In this document: piece after piece, positions 36,673 through 48,677 of the stretch
How the letters are laid out: each line of letters opens with the position of its first letter
Position numbering within the stretch: the stretch's first letter is position 1
Origin: Lonicera japonica
Lineage: Eukaryota; Streptophyta; Magnoliopsida; Dipsacales; Caprifoliaceae
Assembly: GCA_021464415.1 (NCBI GenBank)
Contig: CM038471.1
Location: forward strand, 12,336,373-12,400,372
Reading direction: 5' to 3'
DNA: 64,000 nt
Notes under the pieces: model-generated
What the model was told of the DNA's origin: nothing
The model's input: only the letters and a program-made list of their open reading frames with translations
Database searches by the model: none
Made by a program: the position numbers and the translations under genes

Positions 36673-38728
36673 TTTATCATTTGAAAAGTTTCAACTTTAG
36701 GACTTGATGTGTTTGAAACTTTGAATGTGTGTTGAAATTATGTTACTTAGATTTTTATATTTTGGTTATTTGAAGTCTTTTAATGGATTTTTATCAATGC
36801 TCTTTAGTATAATATATATATATTTTTATTACTATGCTAGTCATTATCCAAATTGTTTACCCTATTATGTAATTTATGAATGTTACGCAATTCCCGAATC
36901 AAAATGCGACGCGTTACATTACCGCAATCTAAAACATAGAATTAGATTGACCAAAAATGACGATGTAGTAAGCTAAAACTTTTGAAAAACTAAAATGAAG
37001 TTAAAAAAAAAAGGCACTTATCATTGATAGTTGAGTGCAACATCTTACATCGCAATCAATGATTTGATTTGGATCGTACTTGCCTACGAAGAAAGGCAAT
37101 ATTAATAGCATAATTGATGATTATTAACCAAAAAAAAAAACAATAGAGATATTAAGATGAAAATGCTACCTTTAATGTGTGTGTATATATATATATAGAA
37201 AGCCACATTCATCTATGATCGTATGGAGAAAAAATTATACATATATAAATATATGAATCCCACCTAGCATCCATAATGATGAGTATTGTATACCAATTTG
37301 TATTAGCTTTTTGATAAGTTCAGAGACATGTACAGTATATATATATATATATATATATGTTTAATTGAAAGTTTAGGTGAAGGAAGGCTTCTCCAGTCTA
37401 GGGTCAGGACATGGTTCAATAATTGCTTAAAGTGGCTCTTACGGATCACCCATCAAGAAGAATTATTGGTAGCAGGATTCGAAGTACAATATATTTAGAT
37501 TGGAGAACTATTGCAAAATAATTTGAGAGCATCTTCGTATCAAACTAAATGACCAATGTAGTTGCATCTATCTTTTTCACTAAAGTTCTTAATTTTTTTT
37601 GTCATACCTTAAAATATTACTAAGTGTGAGAATATTAATCTCAGCAAATGAAAATGAGTTTTGACCTATAGGTTACTTAGGGATGGTTATGGAATTACAC
37701 ACATTAAGAAAATCGAAAAAAAATAAAATGGATAACCATAAAAAATATAACTTTCCTTTAGTCATAATATTGTGCCTTATTATTAAAATTGGCCTTTAAA
37801 CTAACATACCAAAAAACTTGTTCTTCGCTAAAATCACATGTGAGAACCCATGTTCTCGACGTCAAGTCCTTGTGGGCAGAAATTCCATTTTGTTTTTAAA
37901 AGTGGAGGGGTTTTGTTTTGAAAATCGATTTTGAAAAAAAATTGAGTTGCCAATTTGTTTTATTAAACAAACAAAAGATTCATGTAAAAAAAACGTATTT
38001 ATCAACTAAATATCTTCTAATACACAATGTATGCGAAACCAAAATAAATACAATAATACCTAAAATAAGTTAAAAATCAAAATAAATGCAATCCAAAGTA
38101 ATTCATTGGCAGATCTACTAGAATAGGAATATGTTAACCATCCTTTAAGAGGACTATGGTAATATTTATATTTGATTGATAAATACAATAAAAAGTATGG
38201 AACTTGTCATAACAGTTTATTATTATTTTACTAAATCCATTAATTAAATATAAAGGTCACCATAACATTTTTTAAAGAAGGTGAACACGTTTTATGAATG
38301 AAGAGTGAGCGTTGTTATCCATTGAGTAAGTCCATTTAGCCCGAATAACATAAGATAACTTTGACAAGGCAAAATAGTAAATAATTAATATTGTTAGTTT
38401 ATAAATAGCTTTAGTTAAACTGTCACTTTATTTGTAAAACCAAACTTAACCATTGTAAACAGTGATATTACGACTACTATTCATGTAATTTTCTCTTTAA
38501 ACTTTGACAATATATTTGAAAAAAAAGAAGAAAAGATATTACATTCACGAAATTTTAATTAATTTCAATTGAATTATTTTGTTATATTTACATATAAATG
38601 GTAAGCTGTTGCTTTCGGTTATAATATAAAATTTTAATTTTCTTATTTTGCTCATAATGTCGTTAGTCCGGTAAAAAATATGTCACTGTTTAGGTACCTC
38701 TGGGCCATGGAAAACAATTTTAACTACG
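36673..38728. other. No recognisable gene
   Basis: AT-rich, with (TA)n at 37336-37360. Probably hAT 3' sequence passing into intergenic DNA. No domain recognised. Confidence 0.5.
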
Positions 38729-38997
38729 GGTAAATGACCATAAAGCACAATGTACTTTACCTCATTTTTCACTTATGCCAATGAACTCCATTTTCCATCA
38801 AAAGTACCAGTAAACTTTTTCCGTTTTTTCACATAGGTCCAAAAGGTAACTTCCATCCAATTTTAATTAACGGAACTCCGACTTGGCACAATAAGCTGAC
38901 GTGGATTTGTTGTTTGATTAAAAGACAAATGACATGGCATCCACATCATTTGAAATATATATGTGGTGATATTCACGTGCTTATTCTATCTTACTTA
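38729..38997. repeat. MULE left terminal inverted repeat
   Basis: Inverted match to 44194-44462, about 95 per cent identical by eye, including CCATCAAAAGTACCAGTAAA and the inner GATATTCACGTGCTTATTCT. Confidence 0.9.
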
Positions 38998-39375
38998 AAT
39001 AGGTTCCTTCTCCTTGGTGACTCTCTCTCATACACACGATTAGGGTTCCTTCTCCATCATTGCAACAACTGTAAGAGTAAGGTGACCCAACAGAAATTGC
39101 AGTCGATTTACAAAAATTGAAGGTAAGAATCTTTTCCATTTTTATTTGAACCTCTTTCATTCTTATTCGAACCTCATTCTCTCTATGGATCTTTTTCATT
39201 CTTATTCTCCATTCTCATTTGAATCTCATTCATTGTCCATTCTCTCTATGGATTTATTTGGATTGTATTGGTAATTGTTAGGGTTTCTTTAAGTTTTTAT
39301 GGGTTTCTTTCAGTTTTGAGGTCATGATCGATTAATTGTGCTGATTTTTAGAGTTTGTTTACGTGTTAAGGTTTT

Positions 39376-39780
39376 ATGGGGTCTAATAACAACTCAGTGA
39401 ACTCGTATAAGACTTGTTATTGTGGAGTACCGGCACCAATAAAGGTTTCTAGGACAAGTGATAATCCGGGTCAAAGGTTTTTTGGATGTAAAAATTATAA
39501 GGTACAACCATGTGCATTTTTTCAATGGGTTGATGAAGATGATGGTATTGAGTCAAGACTATTAGAGTTTCACTGCAGAGTTCAAGAGCTTTTAAGCACA
39601 AACTAGCAATTGCAAAAGAGGTATGAAGATGAGGAAAGAAATGTGAAGAGCTAAAGAAACAAGCTGATGCTGAGAGAAAAGCCAAGAATGAGCTCAAAAT
39701 GAAATATGAATCAGTAATGGTGAAGAGAAGAGTTGTATTGTATCTCATATGTTTTATTTATTTGTGGAAATCATTATTAA
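39376..39780 (+). pseudogene. GRF-type zinc-finger protein in the MULE
   Basis: ATG at 39376 opens MGSNNNSVNSYKTCYCG. A GRF zinc finger follows: CYCG, then NPGQRFFGCKNY and CAFFQWVDEDD, with four Cys ligands in place. The frame stops at 39604-39606. Just past the stop, in other frames, lies a charged coiled-coil stretch (YEDEER, KNELKMKYESV) and a hydrophobic helix (VVLYLICFIYLW). Together they look like the usual plant protein with GRF finger, coiled coil and one membrane helix, broken by a frameshift near 39600. It is divergent from the transposase and could be a captured host gene fragment or an accessory gene of this MULE family. Its role is unknown. Confidence 0.75.
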
Positions 39781-40423
39781 CATGTAAAATTCAGTTCGTA
39801 TATGTAAAGCTCTTTTGTAATGGTATATATAAAGAGAATGAGTGTCTTTCAGTAATGATATATGTAAAACTCAATGCATGTGTAAGGCTCTTTTGTTATC
39901 AATGAAAGGAATAATTATTTTATTGGAAGTATTGGCATTATCATTATTAATTATTGCCTTTTGACAATATGCAAAAGTGCTACAATACATGTGCTGTAAA
40001 AGTGTGATTATAAAAGTTTAATAAAACAACTCATTAAAATAGTTAACACTACGAAGTATTGGCATTATCATTACTAATTATGGCATTTTGACCAAATGCA
40101 AAAGTTAGCCAATGCAAAAGTGTTGCAATCCCAGTTACAATAAAAACACCAGCTCAAAATTAAATTAACACAAAAAGAAGTGATTTGAATTTTCATTAAG
40201 AAAATTACTAATAGTCAATACAACCAATTTCAATTACAATATATACCACTAAAAACCACAAAAAACCATGTCCGAATCTAAACCATTGACATATACCACA
40301 AAACCCCATATTCTAATATAAACCATCAACATATACCACAAAAACCACTAAAACCCATGCTTTAATATAAACCTTCTAGCTGCTGCCACAAAACCACAAA
40401 ACACAGTTCACCATTTCATTTTT

Positions 40424-40895
40424 TCATTTATTCTTAATAGTCCTCCTCTGTAACCCAAGAGTTCTTTGTGATGCACTCCTTGTATGGATTATTTTGGAAG
40501 CTGCATTCCTTTTTTGCACACTGGGGGAGGATTGTGTAGAGCTTCTTCTTTGCACCCTAGGTGGGGTTTGACTTGCATTTGCTGAGGCTTGAGTTCCCAC
40601 TTGTGTCACTGATGCTTGAGATAGGGTATTCAGCTGGACTGGCTTTCCTTGTCCTGGTGCCTGCTTAGCCATTAATCAAAGTAAATTAATGGCAGATAGT
40701 TGCCCTCATGTAAATAGAGGTAATCAAAGTAAAGAAATCTTTGTGATTGAAGTAACTCACCCTTACATATGTGTTTCCAGTGTTAGGGGATATGTACACA
40801 CCATATCTATTTGGAATTTTCTCTTTCCTTTGCCTAACATTCCTTTGTCTTGATGAAGATGGTTGCTCTGTTGATGGAATTTGTTTCCTTTTCAC
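40424..40895 (-). pseudogene. MULE transposase C-terminal tail
   Basis: Two short minus-strand frames, 40895-40686 (a Lys/Arg-rich RQRKEKIPNRYGVYISPNTG) and 40672-40424 (a Ser/Gln-rich tail), separated by intron-like sequence. They probably form the last exons of the transposase gene. Confidence 0.45.
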
Positions 40896-40994
40896 CTATG
40901 AATAGATAATAGAATAATTAGTGTATCACAACAAGGAAAATAGCCACATAATTAATTGCATCACAACAAATAGTTCATACAGGTATCTTTTTAG

Positions 40995-42814
40995 CTACTG
41001 CCACAAATTGGTTCTTGCAGGTTTTTTTGTTATGCCCATGTTGTTTGCAATTTTGGCATTGCATTCTTCTTCCATGTCTGCTAACTTGGTGGCCCTTATT
41101 ATTCTGCGTTGGCTATTCATGTGCACCTTTCTTCTTGCCTTTTGAGGCATGCCAAGCATCCTCCTATGTGGTGGAGGTAGAATAGGTTCACACTTTTCTT
41201 TGGGCCATAATTTCTCACCATTTAATGGCTGCATGTACAGCCCATATGCTGCTTTACACCTGACTACTTTATAACAACTAGCCACATAATTGTAAGGATC
41301 ATCTTTTAAGTAATAAATAGCAGAAATTGCATGGCAACAAGGGATCCCACTCAGTTCCCATATTCTACAAGAGCATGCCCTATCATTGGTGTCAACTACA
41401 TAACCATTTTCTCCCATTTTCACTTCAAACTTTGAATTCCCATTAAATGTAGTACTCCAATACTTGTGATGTTCTTTATTTGTTTCTAACTTATCCTTAA
41501 TTTTAGGACATATGCTACCTTCCCATTTCATCATGAGCTTCCTTCTTTTTTGCATCCTAACCATGACTGCCACTCTTATATCCTCTAACATGCCAATGAT
41601 TGGCTTATGCCTTGCTTCAACTATTGATCCATTAAATGGTTCACACATGTTATTCTCTACTGCATCACATTTAGAATGAGTAAAGAAGAATGCTCTGGAA
41701 CATAGCTTGGGGTTATGTGTTCTCAAGTGTTTACACGCTTCTTTATCAACCTTATTTATTTCTTCCATGACAATTTCAAACTCCTCAAGTGTGGTGCTTT
41801 TTGAGGCTTGCCAAAACAGTGACTTGAGCTGTGTACCTGTGTATTAGCTCACATAATAATCATATTAAATTATTTCTATAATAACCAAATAGCAAAAAAT
41901 TAAAGTAAATTGCAGTAATAATTGTGTACCTGCATAAACTTTCCTAAAGTTTGAGTAAATATGTCTTGCACAACACATGTGCTCAGCTAATGGTAATAAC
42001 TCTTTAACCGTCATAACCAAACCCTTTTGTTGATCTGACATAATAGTCCACCATTACCTTCACTACTTATCATGTGATTATCTTAAAGTAGATCAATAAA
42101 CCAACTCCAAGAATATTTACTTTCAACCTCTACGACAGCCCAATCAATTGGGAACATTTGGTAGTCCCCATCCCTACCCACGACAGCTAACAACTCACCA
42201 TAGCAATATGACTTCAAAAAACGTCCATCCAACCTAATCATAGGCCTACATCCTTCAAGCCATCCCTTTTTAATTGCATCAAAACAAACATACATTCTTT
42301 TGAAATATGCAGGAGATGTAGGAATAATCCTTTCAACAAGGAACTTGATTGTGCTATTAGGGTTAGATCTTAAAATTTCATTGCCATAATCCCGTAATTT
42401 TGCATAATGATCTTTTAGAGCATTGTCGACTTCACCTAATGCTTTTTTCTTGGCCCTAAAACATTGAATTGGTGTCACGTGTAGTGAGTATTTCTCCAAA
42501 ACATCTGCCATGAATTCTCTCAATTTTCAATTGGGGTTACTTCTAATCTTGTCACCATAAACCTTGGCCAACCATTTCGAAGTCACTATTTGAAGTCTAA
42601 AACTCCTCACACATTTGTGTTCATTCAAGTAAGATTTAATTTGGAAGGATTTCTCACTTTGCATATAAGTAGCATACAATCTCCAAGGACATCCTTTACC
42701 ACAAATAGCAAGAACCCTAGTCTTATCATTCTTATCAAACTTGATGGGGTATCCTTTTGTAACTGCATATTTTGTCAAAGCTTCTTTCAATTCATTTGGA
42801 TTTTCAAACCTCAT
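40995..42814 (-). pseudogene. MULE transposase (MURA type)
   Basis: Domains in order on the minus strand: a Mutator DNA-binding domain at 42814-42530 (FENPNELKEALTKYAV, CGKGCPWRLYA), then the transposase core at 42523-42083 with RLDGRFLKSYCYGELL (first catalytic Asp) and FPIDWAVVEVESKYSWSWF (the Glu region). In another frame near 42040 comes MSDQQKGL (second Asp) and CCARHIYSNFRKVYA. A SWIM zinc finger follows at about 41390-41330 (CSCRIWELSGIPCCHAI) and a CCHC knuckle near 41070-41040 in a shifted frame. The enzyme cuts at the terminal repeats and inserts elsewhere. It is interrupted by a TGA at about 42526 and shifts near 42080 and 41060; a GTACCTG junction near 41930 suggests an intron. 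Confidence 0.9.
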
Positions 42815-43051
42815 TCCAAGTTATAGCTCAATATTCTGCATTTCAGTTTTAGTGTTAAAGGCTGGAAAAGCTGTCTTTTTTCTTCTCCCTCCTTTTACCA
42901 CTATCTTCATTTTCACTAGAAAGGGGACTGTCATAATCAGATGAATTAGGATATTCAGTCTTATACCCACCATCATTTTCATTAGGATTGGTTTCTGAAG
43001 TTCCTGGTGCCACGGTGTGTTCATTTGGTATATTTGGTTCATTTGCTTTAC

Positions 43052-43651
43052 TCACTTCATTTTTTTTCCCTTTTCAGCCCTAAGCCTTTGCAATTTTTGC
43101 CTAACTTCAATTAGTTCATCATCATCCTCACTAATATAATCCATGCTATTCACATCACTCTCTTCTTCATAACCAGCACCACCATCACTATCTTCATCAC
43201 TTTCTTCATCATCATCTATTGTGCCATCACCTCCCATATTTTCCCTACCAGTCATAGTTTCCTCACCACCCAAACTGCCCTCACCACCTTTAGTAACCCC
43301 ACCACGAACTGAGTCTTCACCACCCACATTTTCCAATTGATCATCTTCTAAATGCTCCACATACACCTCTATGCTACCAGTTAACTTACTATTTTCTAGC
43401 ATTATGGGAATTTCTTTGTCTGATATAATCAACCTAAGTCCAATCTCAAAAGACTTACAAAGAGACCTGTAGTAAATTTTACTCATGTTTTTATACCCTA
43501 ACTCTGTCACCATCCATTTTAACTCAAAATATGATACTAAATCTTTATCCACATTATAATAATAATTTACTTTACCCCCAGAATAATATAGAATGGTTTT
43601 CGTAAGAAATTTTCCCCCATGATGTAACTCAATAACAAGATGTTCATCCAT
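43052..43651 (-). CDS. MULE PB1-like domain protein or exon
   Basis: ATG at 43651-43649 gives MDEHLVIELHHGGKFL, followed by YYSGGKVNYYYNVDKDL and MVTELGYKNMSKIYYR: the PB1-like domain found at the N-terminus of plant MULE transposases. A long acidic tail (EDSVRGG, DDDEESDEDSDGG) ends before the DNA-binding domain at 42814. The frame is open throughout. I infer it is the first exon of the transposase gene, with an intron between 43050 and 42830, rather than a separate protein. Confidence 0.75.
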   Translation of the reverse strand: MDEHLVIELHHGGKFLTKTILYYSGGKVNYYYNVDKDLVSYFELKWMVTELGYKNMSKIYYRSLCKSFEIGLRLIISDKEIPIMLENSKLTGSIEVYVEHLEDDQLENVGGEDSVRGGVTKGGEGSLGGEETMTGRENMGGDGTIDDDEESDEDSDGGAGYEEESDVNSMDYISEDDDELIEVRQKLQRLRAEKGKKMK

Positions 43652-44193
43652 ATTATACCTGACGCAAAGAAAACAATAAACAAATAATAAACAAAAAGAA
43701 CGGTAAAAGAAATAAATCAAAAAACATATAAATCAATTATAAAAGGACCCACAATACAAACAAAGCAACTAATCAATAAAGAAATGTTATATGAAGCAAC
43801 AAAGAAAGTTTAATAGGACTACTGTGGAAACAAAGCTACAAAACACATTCAGCCATCATTATCCTCAATGGGACCATTGTAAAAACGAAGATGCTTTTGC
43901 CGATTTGTGTACCATATAAAACAATAAACATACTTTTGTCGATTTCTATGAAATATGTACAAAAACCCTAAATTTCTTCAACCAATACAGCATGCATTTG
44001 AACCAGTCATTATTAAACATGTATACGTACCTGCAATTAAAAGAAAAACCGTAATTTTTTTCACACAATCGCGTTGATTCCAGCGTCACTCACAAATCAC
44101 TTGTGGAACCAAGCTATCATACTATCTTTTCTCTCTAACTCGTGTATTGTTGTGTATAAAGGTGAAAGTAAAGAAAGTAAAGTGAGAGAGAAT

Positions 44194-44462
44194 CAAGTGA
44201 GAGAGAATAAGCACGTGAATATCACCACAGATATATTTCAAATGATGTGGATGCCACGTCATTTGTCTTTTAATCAAACAACAAATTCACGTCAGCTTAT
44301 TGTGTCAAGTCGGAGTTCCGTTAATTAAAATTGGATGGAAGTTACCTTTTGGACCTATGTGAAAAAACGGGAAAAGTTTACTGGTACTTTTGATGGAAAA
44401 TGGAGTTCGTTAGCATAAGCGAAAAATGAGGTAAAGTACGTTGTGCTTTATGGTCATTTACC
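44194..44462. repeat. MULE right terminal inverted repeat
   Basis: Inverted match to 38729-38997. Confidence 0.9.
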
Positions 44463-45502
44463 TCAACAAAAGTGACAAAATATTGAAAATCCAAAGTTGT
44501 CTTGACACGACTAGGACCCCATACATCAGAATGAACTAGAGAAAAATGTGAATCTGCTTGTTTATTAACACGACTGAAAAAAGAATTACGAATCTGTTTT
44601 CCTAACTGACAAGACTCACACTCTAAAGATGACACACGAAAAAGACTCGGTACCATCTTTTGTACTTTTTGTAGGTTGGGATGGCCTAAACGCTGGTGAA
44701 GGAGTGTAGATGGATCACTAACAACACAGGCTATAGGGGTTGGTGGTAGGGTGAGGTAGTATAGACCATGGTACTCATGTCTTACTCCAATTAACTTCTC
44801 AATACTCTGCTCCTGCACAATAACCAAATTAGCAACAAAGGTAACATAATAAGGCAAGTTTTGGGTTAATTTGCTAACTAAAATCAAATTGAAAGGACAT
44901 CCAGGCACAAAAAGAACAGAATTTAAAGACAAGGTATGCAAGGGTTTGGCCTGTCCAATGCCTTTAACTTTTGTTTGAGAGCCATCGGCTAAGGTAATAG
45001 TAGACAATGAATCAGAATAAGTAATAGAAGAGAACAAATTCTTGTTACCAGACATATGGTTAAAAGCACCATAATCAAGAACCCAAGATCCAAGAGATGA
45101 TGATTAAGAGATACATGCAATAGGGTTACCAGTTCTATTTACATAAGCATTAGAGATAGACTGCTTGTTCTCTTGAAATTGCAGGAACTCAGTATATTTA
45201 GTGGCAGACACCGAAACCGTAAGGATTAATTCTTCGCTTGGAGTACCCATTAGAGTCTTGCAGTATAAGCCAAAATACCACCAAACTAATGTTGGGAATA
45301 GATTAGAAATATGCTAGAACACAGATCTTAAAGAGACGATCTGAAAAAAATGGATCTGAAAATGTGAACAGTGACGCGTGAACAGTAACACATGAACATT
45401 AGCGATGTGAACAGTGCTCGGATGAATAGGGTTTACATGCTGGAATAGAAACATAGTGGCTAGGGTTTGGTTACTATATGAGAATCGAATCCTCTGATAC
45501 CA
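44463..45502 (-). pseudogene. Ty1-copia gag-pol fragment cut off at the MULE
   Basis: From the right: a shortened gag start (MGTPSEELILTVSVSATKYT near 45250), then the protease region WVLDYGAFNHMSGNKNLFSS, in which the active-site Ser/Thr after Asp is Tyr. Next come the GAG-pre-integrase finger LLHQRLGHPNLQKVQ with CESCQLGK, and the start of integrase HSDVWGPSR. Homology ends abruptly at FVTFV, where the MULE terminus begins. The remaining pol is not found on the other side of the MULE (left of 38729), so it was deleted. The gag is also internally deleted. Confidence 0.88.
45487..45502 (-). other. Copia primer-binding site, initiator tRNA-Met type
   Basis: TGGTATCAGAGGATTC on the minus strand, starting directly at the LTR. 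The first 11 bases are the standard tRNA-iMet complement. Confidence 0.85.
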
Positions 45503-45661
45503 TGTGAGAATGTGAGAACTATGTTATATCATTGAGTAGAAAGGTACAAAAATATATATACAAGAGAGAGACCTAGTATATTAAGGAGTTTTCTTATAAT
45601 AAGGATTCTCTAAATATATCCTAAATATACATATACTATAAATAGAATACAAATCTCAACA
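45503..45661 (-). repeat. Short 5' LTR of the copia fragment
   Basis: 159 bp, TG...CA on both strands (plus: TGTGAGAATG ... TCTCAACA). TATA-like CTATAAATAG lies near 45637 on the plus strand. Its partner 3' LTR is missing. Confidence 0.8.
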
Positions 45662-45679
45662 AACAATAATTTAATCATG

Positions 45680-47115
45680 TGTAATTTAACATGTTTCTTG
45701 ATTTAAGATTATAGTTTTCTTACTTGAAAAAATCAAGAATAGCATGATTGCTCGAAGAAAGCATGCCACGCGTGACAAGGATCATTCAATCAATATCCGA
45801 TCAAGTCAATAACACATTGGACTGGCAAGAAGATCAATCTCATCAATGCAAATCCATGATGATCAAGATCAAGAATCACATGCAAAGACTTTAAGACAAA
45901 AGTTTCAAGTGAAGATCAAATTGAAAAAACAAACCGAAGCATTCAAAGATTCGTTAATTTGATAATTGAGTGAGTGCTTAGGTATAATGTAAACTTTATT
46001 ATTTGATTATTTATATAGCTCATACATATTGATATATCTTTTTTAGATTGATTAAAATCAGTTTGAATCAAAAATCATTTCAAAACATCATTCTAGCAAA
46101 AACCGATTTTGAAATAAATTCGTATTAAATTCAAACGACCATATTTTGAGTTTTTACGATTTGGAGCTTATATGCAAAAGTGAAAAAATTAGAATTTTTG
46201 GCCTTTTGCCCTGATGGACAATCAGGTTCATCAGTCGACTAATGGCTTGTACTCAATTGAATAAGGCTCACTCAGTCGACTAAATAGCTTTGCTCAGTCG
46301 AATGATGGCCAGAATATAGCCATTGGATTTTTGATTTTTTACCATTTTTGGTACAAAACTTCTACCAAACCTCAAAAACGCCTATATCACTTTTGGGACT
46401 ATATATACACTATCTAATACACATTTTGACTACCTTAAATCACTTTTATACTCCACTCTTCATCTATTTCAAACATTCTAAGATTCAAGAATTATTTTTG
46501 ATCAATCATACTTATTGAGCTAAATCTTGATCAAATAAGTAACTCTAGTGTGAGCTTCAATTGTATTTTTTAAACACTTGAGAGTTGTTGTTAATTGGTG
46601 TGAATCACCAAACAATTTGTATTCATTTGTGAGAGGTAAATCTCATAGAAAAACAAGAATGTAAATTCTTGTTTAGTATTTGTGAGAGGTAAATCTCATA
46701 GATTAGCAAGAGGGATTCTTGTGAGAGTAGTGTGGTATAGCAATACTTGTAGAGTGTAGTGAGACAACAACACTTGTAGAGGTTTGATCTTCACCCGAAA
46801 GGAGATTGAAATTAATGAAAATTCTCGGGGAACTAACCAAGTGTGGACTATGGTCTGGTAAACCAAAATCGCGAGGATAAAAAGCCTTGGACTTCCAATT
46901 GGTTTAATATTTCTAACCCAAGCTCCTTATTTGATTGCATTTATATTTATTGATTGCTCTTGGGATTGATTGCTTTATTGATTATTTGCTTGCATTCCTT
47001 GACATACTTGTTTAACTAGTGAAATTGCTTAAACATTTTGAAAAAGTTTTTAATTCCACATTAAGTCTTTAAAAACCTTATTCACCCTCCTCTAGGGTTG
47101 TTTTTCGACCTACAA
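45680..47115 (+). repeat. Probable solo LTR of another copia-type element
   Basis: It ends with ATTCACCCTCCTCTAGGGTTG and CCTACAACA, the usual end of a plant copia LTR just before a primer site, but no primer site or pol follows. Upstream are a TATATATAC box near 46402 and palindromic TCAGTCGACTAATGG-type motifs at 46225-46310. The phrase GTGAGAGGTAAATCTCATAG occurs twice (46630, 46683). I could not fix the left end or a target duplication. Confidence 0.5.
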
Positions 47116-47150
47116 CATGATTTATGTAATTTAAACTGTTCTTTTTGAAT

Positions 47151-47167
47151 AAGTCTCAATATTTTAA
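47151..47167. repeat. LINE target-site duplication, left copy
   Basis: AAGTCTCAATATTTTAA, identical to 48661-48677 after the poly(A) tract. Confidence 0.9.
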
Positions 47168-48660
47168 GATTTTGAAAAAGAGAGAGTGCGGATGGACTCC
47201 ATTGGAGTCCATTCTTCCGATCCAAAAAACCCTCTACAGCAGATTTGAAGTCCTTTGCAACGATCATAGGTTGTGCTCCTTCGACAAAGCCTCTGGTTTC
47301 AATTAAAGAGCCAAGCTTGTTTAGAAGAGAAGCCTGCCATCTTTTTCTCTTCAGAAGACATCTCCCATCTGGCTGAACCTTTTAAATTCTCTTTAATTGG
47401 AAAGTTTTCTCATGGTAGACCTTCGATGGACATCATTCGCAAGGTTTTTGCATCTATCGATCTGAAGGCAGAAGCATCTATAGGGCTTATTGATAACAAG
47501 CATATTCTTATTCGGTTTAATCTTGAGGAGGACTTCCATCTATTATGGTTGAAAGAGAAATGGTTTATTCAACGATTCCCGATGCATGTATTCAAGTGGT
47601 TTGAGGACTTTCATCCTACAGCTGAATCATCTGTTGCTCCGGTTTGGATATCGTTCCCTCTACTTTTGGTACATTTTCATAACAAATCAAGTGTTTTCTC
47701 TATTGCTAAAGCTATTGGTAATCCCCTAAAGCTTGATATGGCGACTGCCTCGATGTCACAACCTAGCATCGCTAAAGTTTATGTTGAGGTAGATTTGATT
47801 AAACCATTGCCCCTGAGAATTTGGATAGGCTGTGGTGAAGAGGGCAAAGGTTTCTGGCAAAAAGTCAAATGCTTAAATCTTCCAAAATATTGTATTAACT
47901 GTAGTAAGCAAGGACATCATATCGAGGAATGTAAAGCGATTAATGGTGTGAAAAGGACAGATGATGTCCTATGTCAAAAGGCCTCTACAGAGCTGCTAGT
48001 TATGAAGAATGAATCTACAAAGGTATGGGTCCAAAAAGCTTTTGGAAAGGTTGGTTCTAGAGATTCGGATCCCAAAGATGCTAAAATTACGAAATCCCCG
48101 GTAGTTGATAATGGCGTTAAATTGCCGGCCCCGGTGACACAGATTGGTGATGATGACGGCTTTTCTTTGATTGAAGACAAAGCCCTAAGTTGTTATCAGG
48201 ATTTGTGCCCCAACATTATGGGCCATTCTTTTAATGAAGAAAGTCCGACTATTGAATGTCATATTAACACTATTTCTGAGGAAAGTACTAACAATAGAAA
48301 TGGGGAGGTTCAACACCTGATGGATTCGGGTTCAAATTTTGCTCTGCCCAATGGAAACAATGATGAATTCTCAGTAGTAGTTTTAAAGTCGACAAAGAAG
48401 AATTTGCAAAAATTGCAAAAGGATAAACAACATAAAGATAAATTTGATTTAGAAGAAAATTTTCTATTAGATCAAGTTCGCTTTGATAAACCTAAGTGCT
48501 TTAGTTATCGTCGTTTTGATGATCATCATAGAGATAGGCCCAAACGAACTATTCGTAAGCCAATTCGTTTTGATGAATGTTCTTGAAGTTGATGTAGTTG
48601 TTTTTAGAGATCGGGTTTCGTCCCGCACATATTAATAAAATTTCTTTTGCTAAAAAAAAA
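47168..48660 (+). mobile_element. ORF1-only L1-type LINE copy
   Basis: The insertion is bounded by a 17 bp perfect duplication and ends in a poly(A) run (48651-48660). It contains a 24 bp 5' leader, an ORF1 reading frame and a short 3' UTR, and no ORF2 (endonuclease/reverse transcriptase) at all. It therefore must have been mobilised in trans, or ORF2 was deleted from its parent RNA. Confidence 0.88.
47192..48586 (+). pseudogene. LINE ORF1 (DUF4283 plus CCHC zinc knuckle)
   Basis: A DUF4283 domain occupies 47330-47790: PAIFFSSEDISHLAEPFKFS, LIGKFSHGRPSMDIIRKVF, IRFNLEEDFHLLWLKEKWF, VWISFPLLLVHFHN. A knuckle CINCSKQGHHIEEC follows near 47890-47935, then an unstructured acidic/basic tail to the TGA at 48584-48586. 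Such proteins bind LINE RNA in the transposition particle. The long frame is open from about 47282 for more than 430 codons. The natural start is probably the ATG at 47192; small shifts at the A-run near 47217 and near 47320 separate it from the main frame. The preservation of the rest is notable for a dead copy. Confidence 0.88.
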
Positions 48661-48677
48661 AAGTCTCAATATTTTAA

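Larger units (their letters stand above)
38729..44462 (-). mobile_element. Mutator-like element (MULE) with long terminal inverted repeats
   Basis: Both ends share a long inverted repeat: GGTAAATGACCATAAAGCAC reads inwards from 38729, and its complement reads inwards from 44462. The arms are about 270 bp and nearly identical. Inside are a MURA-type transposase and a PB1-like protein on the minus strand and a GRF zinc-finger ORF on the plus strand. The expected 9 bp flanks, TTAACTACG and TCAACAAAA, do not match well, so the duplication has decayed or the ends were rearranged. The high similarity of the arms argues for a fairly recent element, yet the transposase has stops. Confidence 0.88.
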
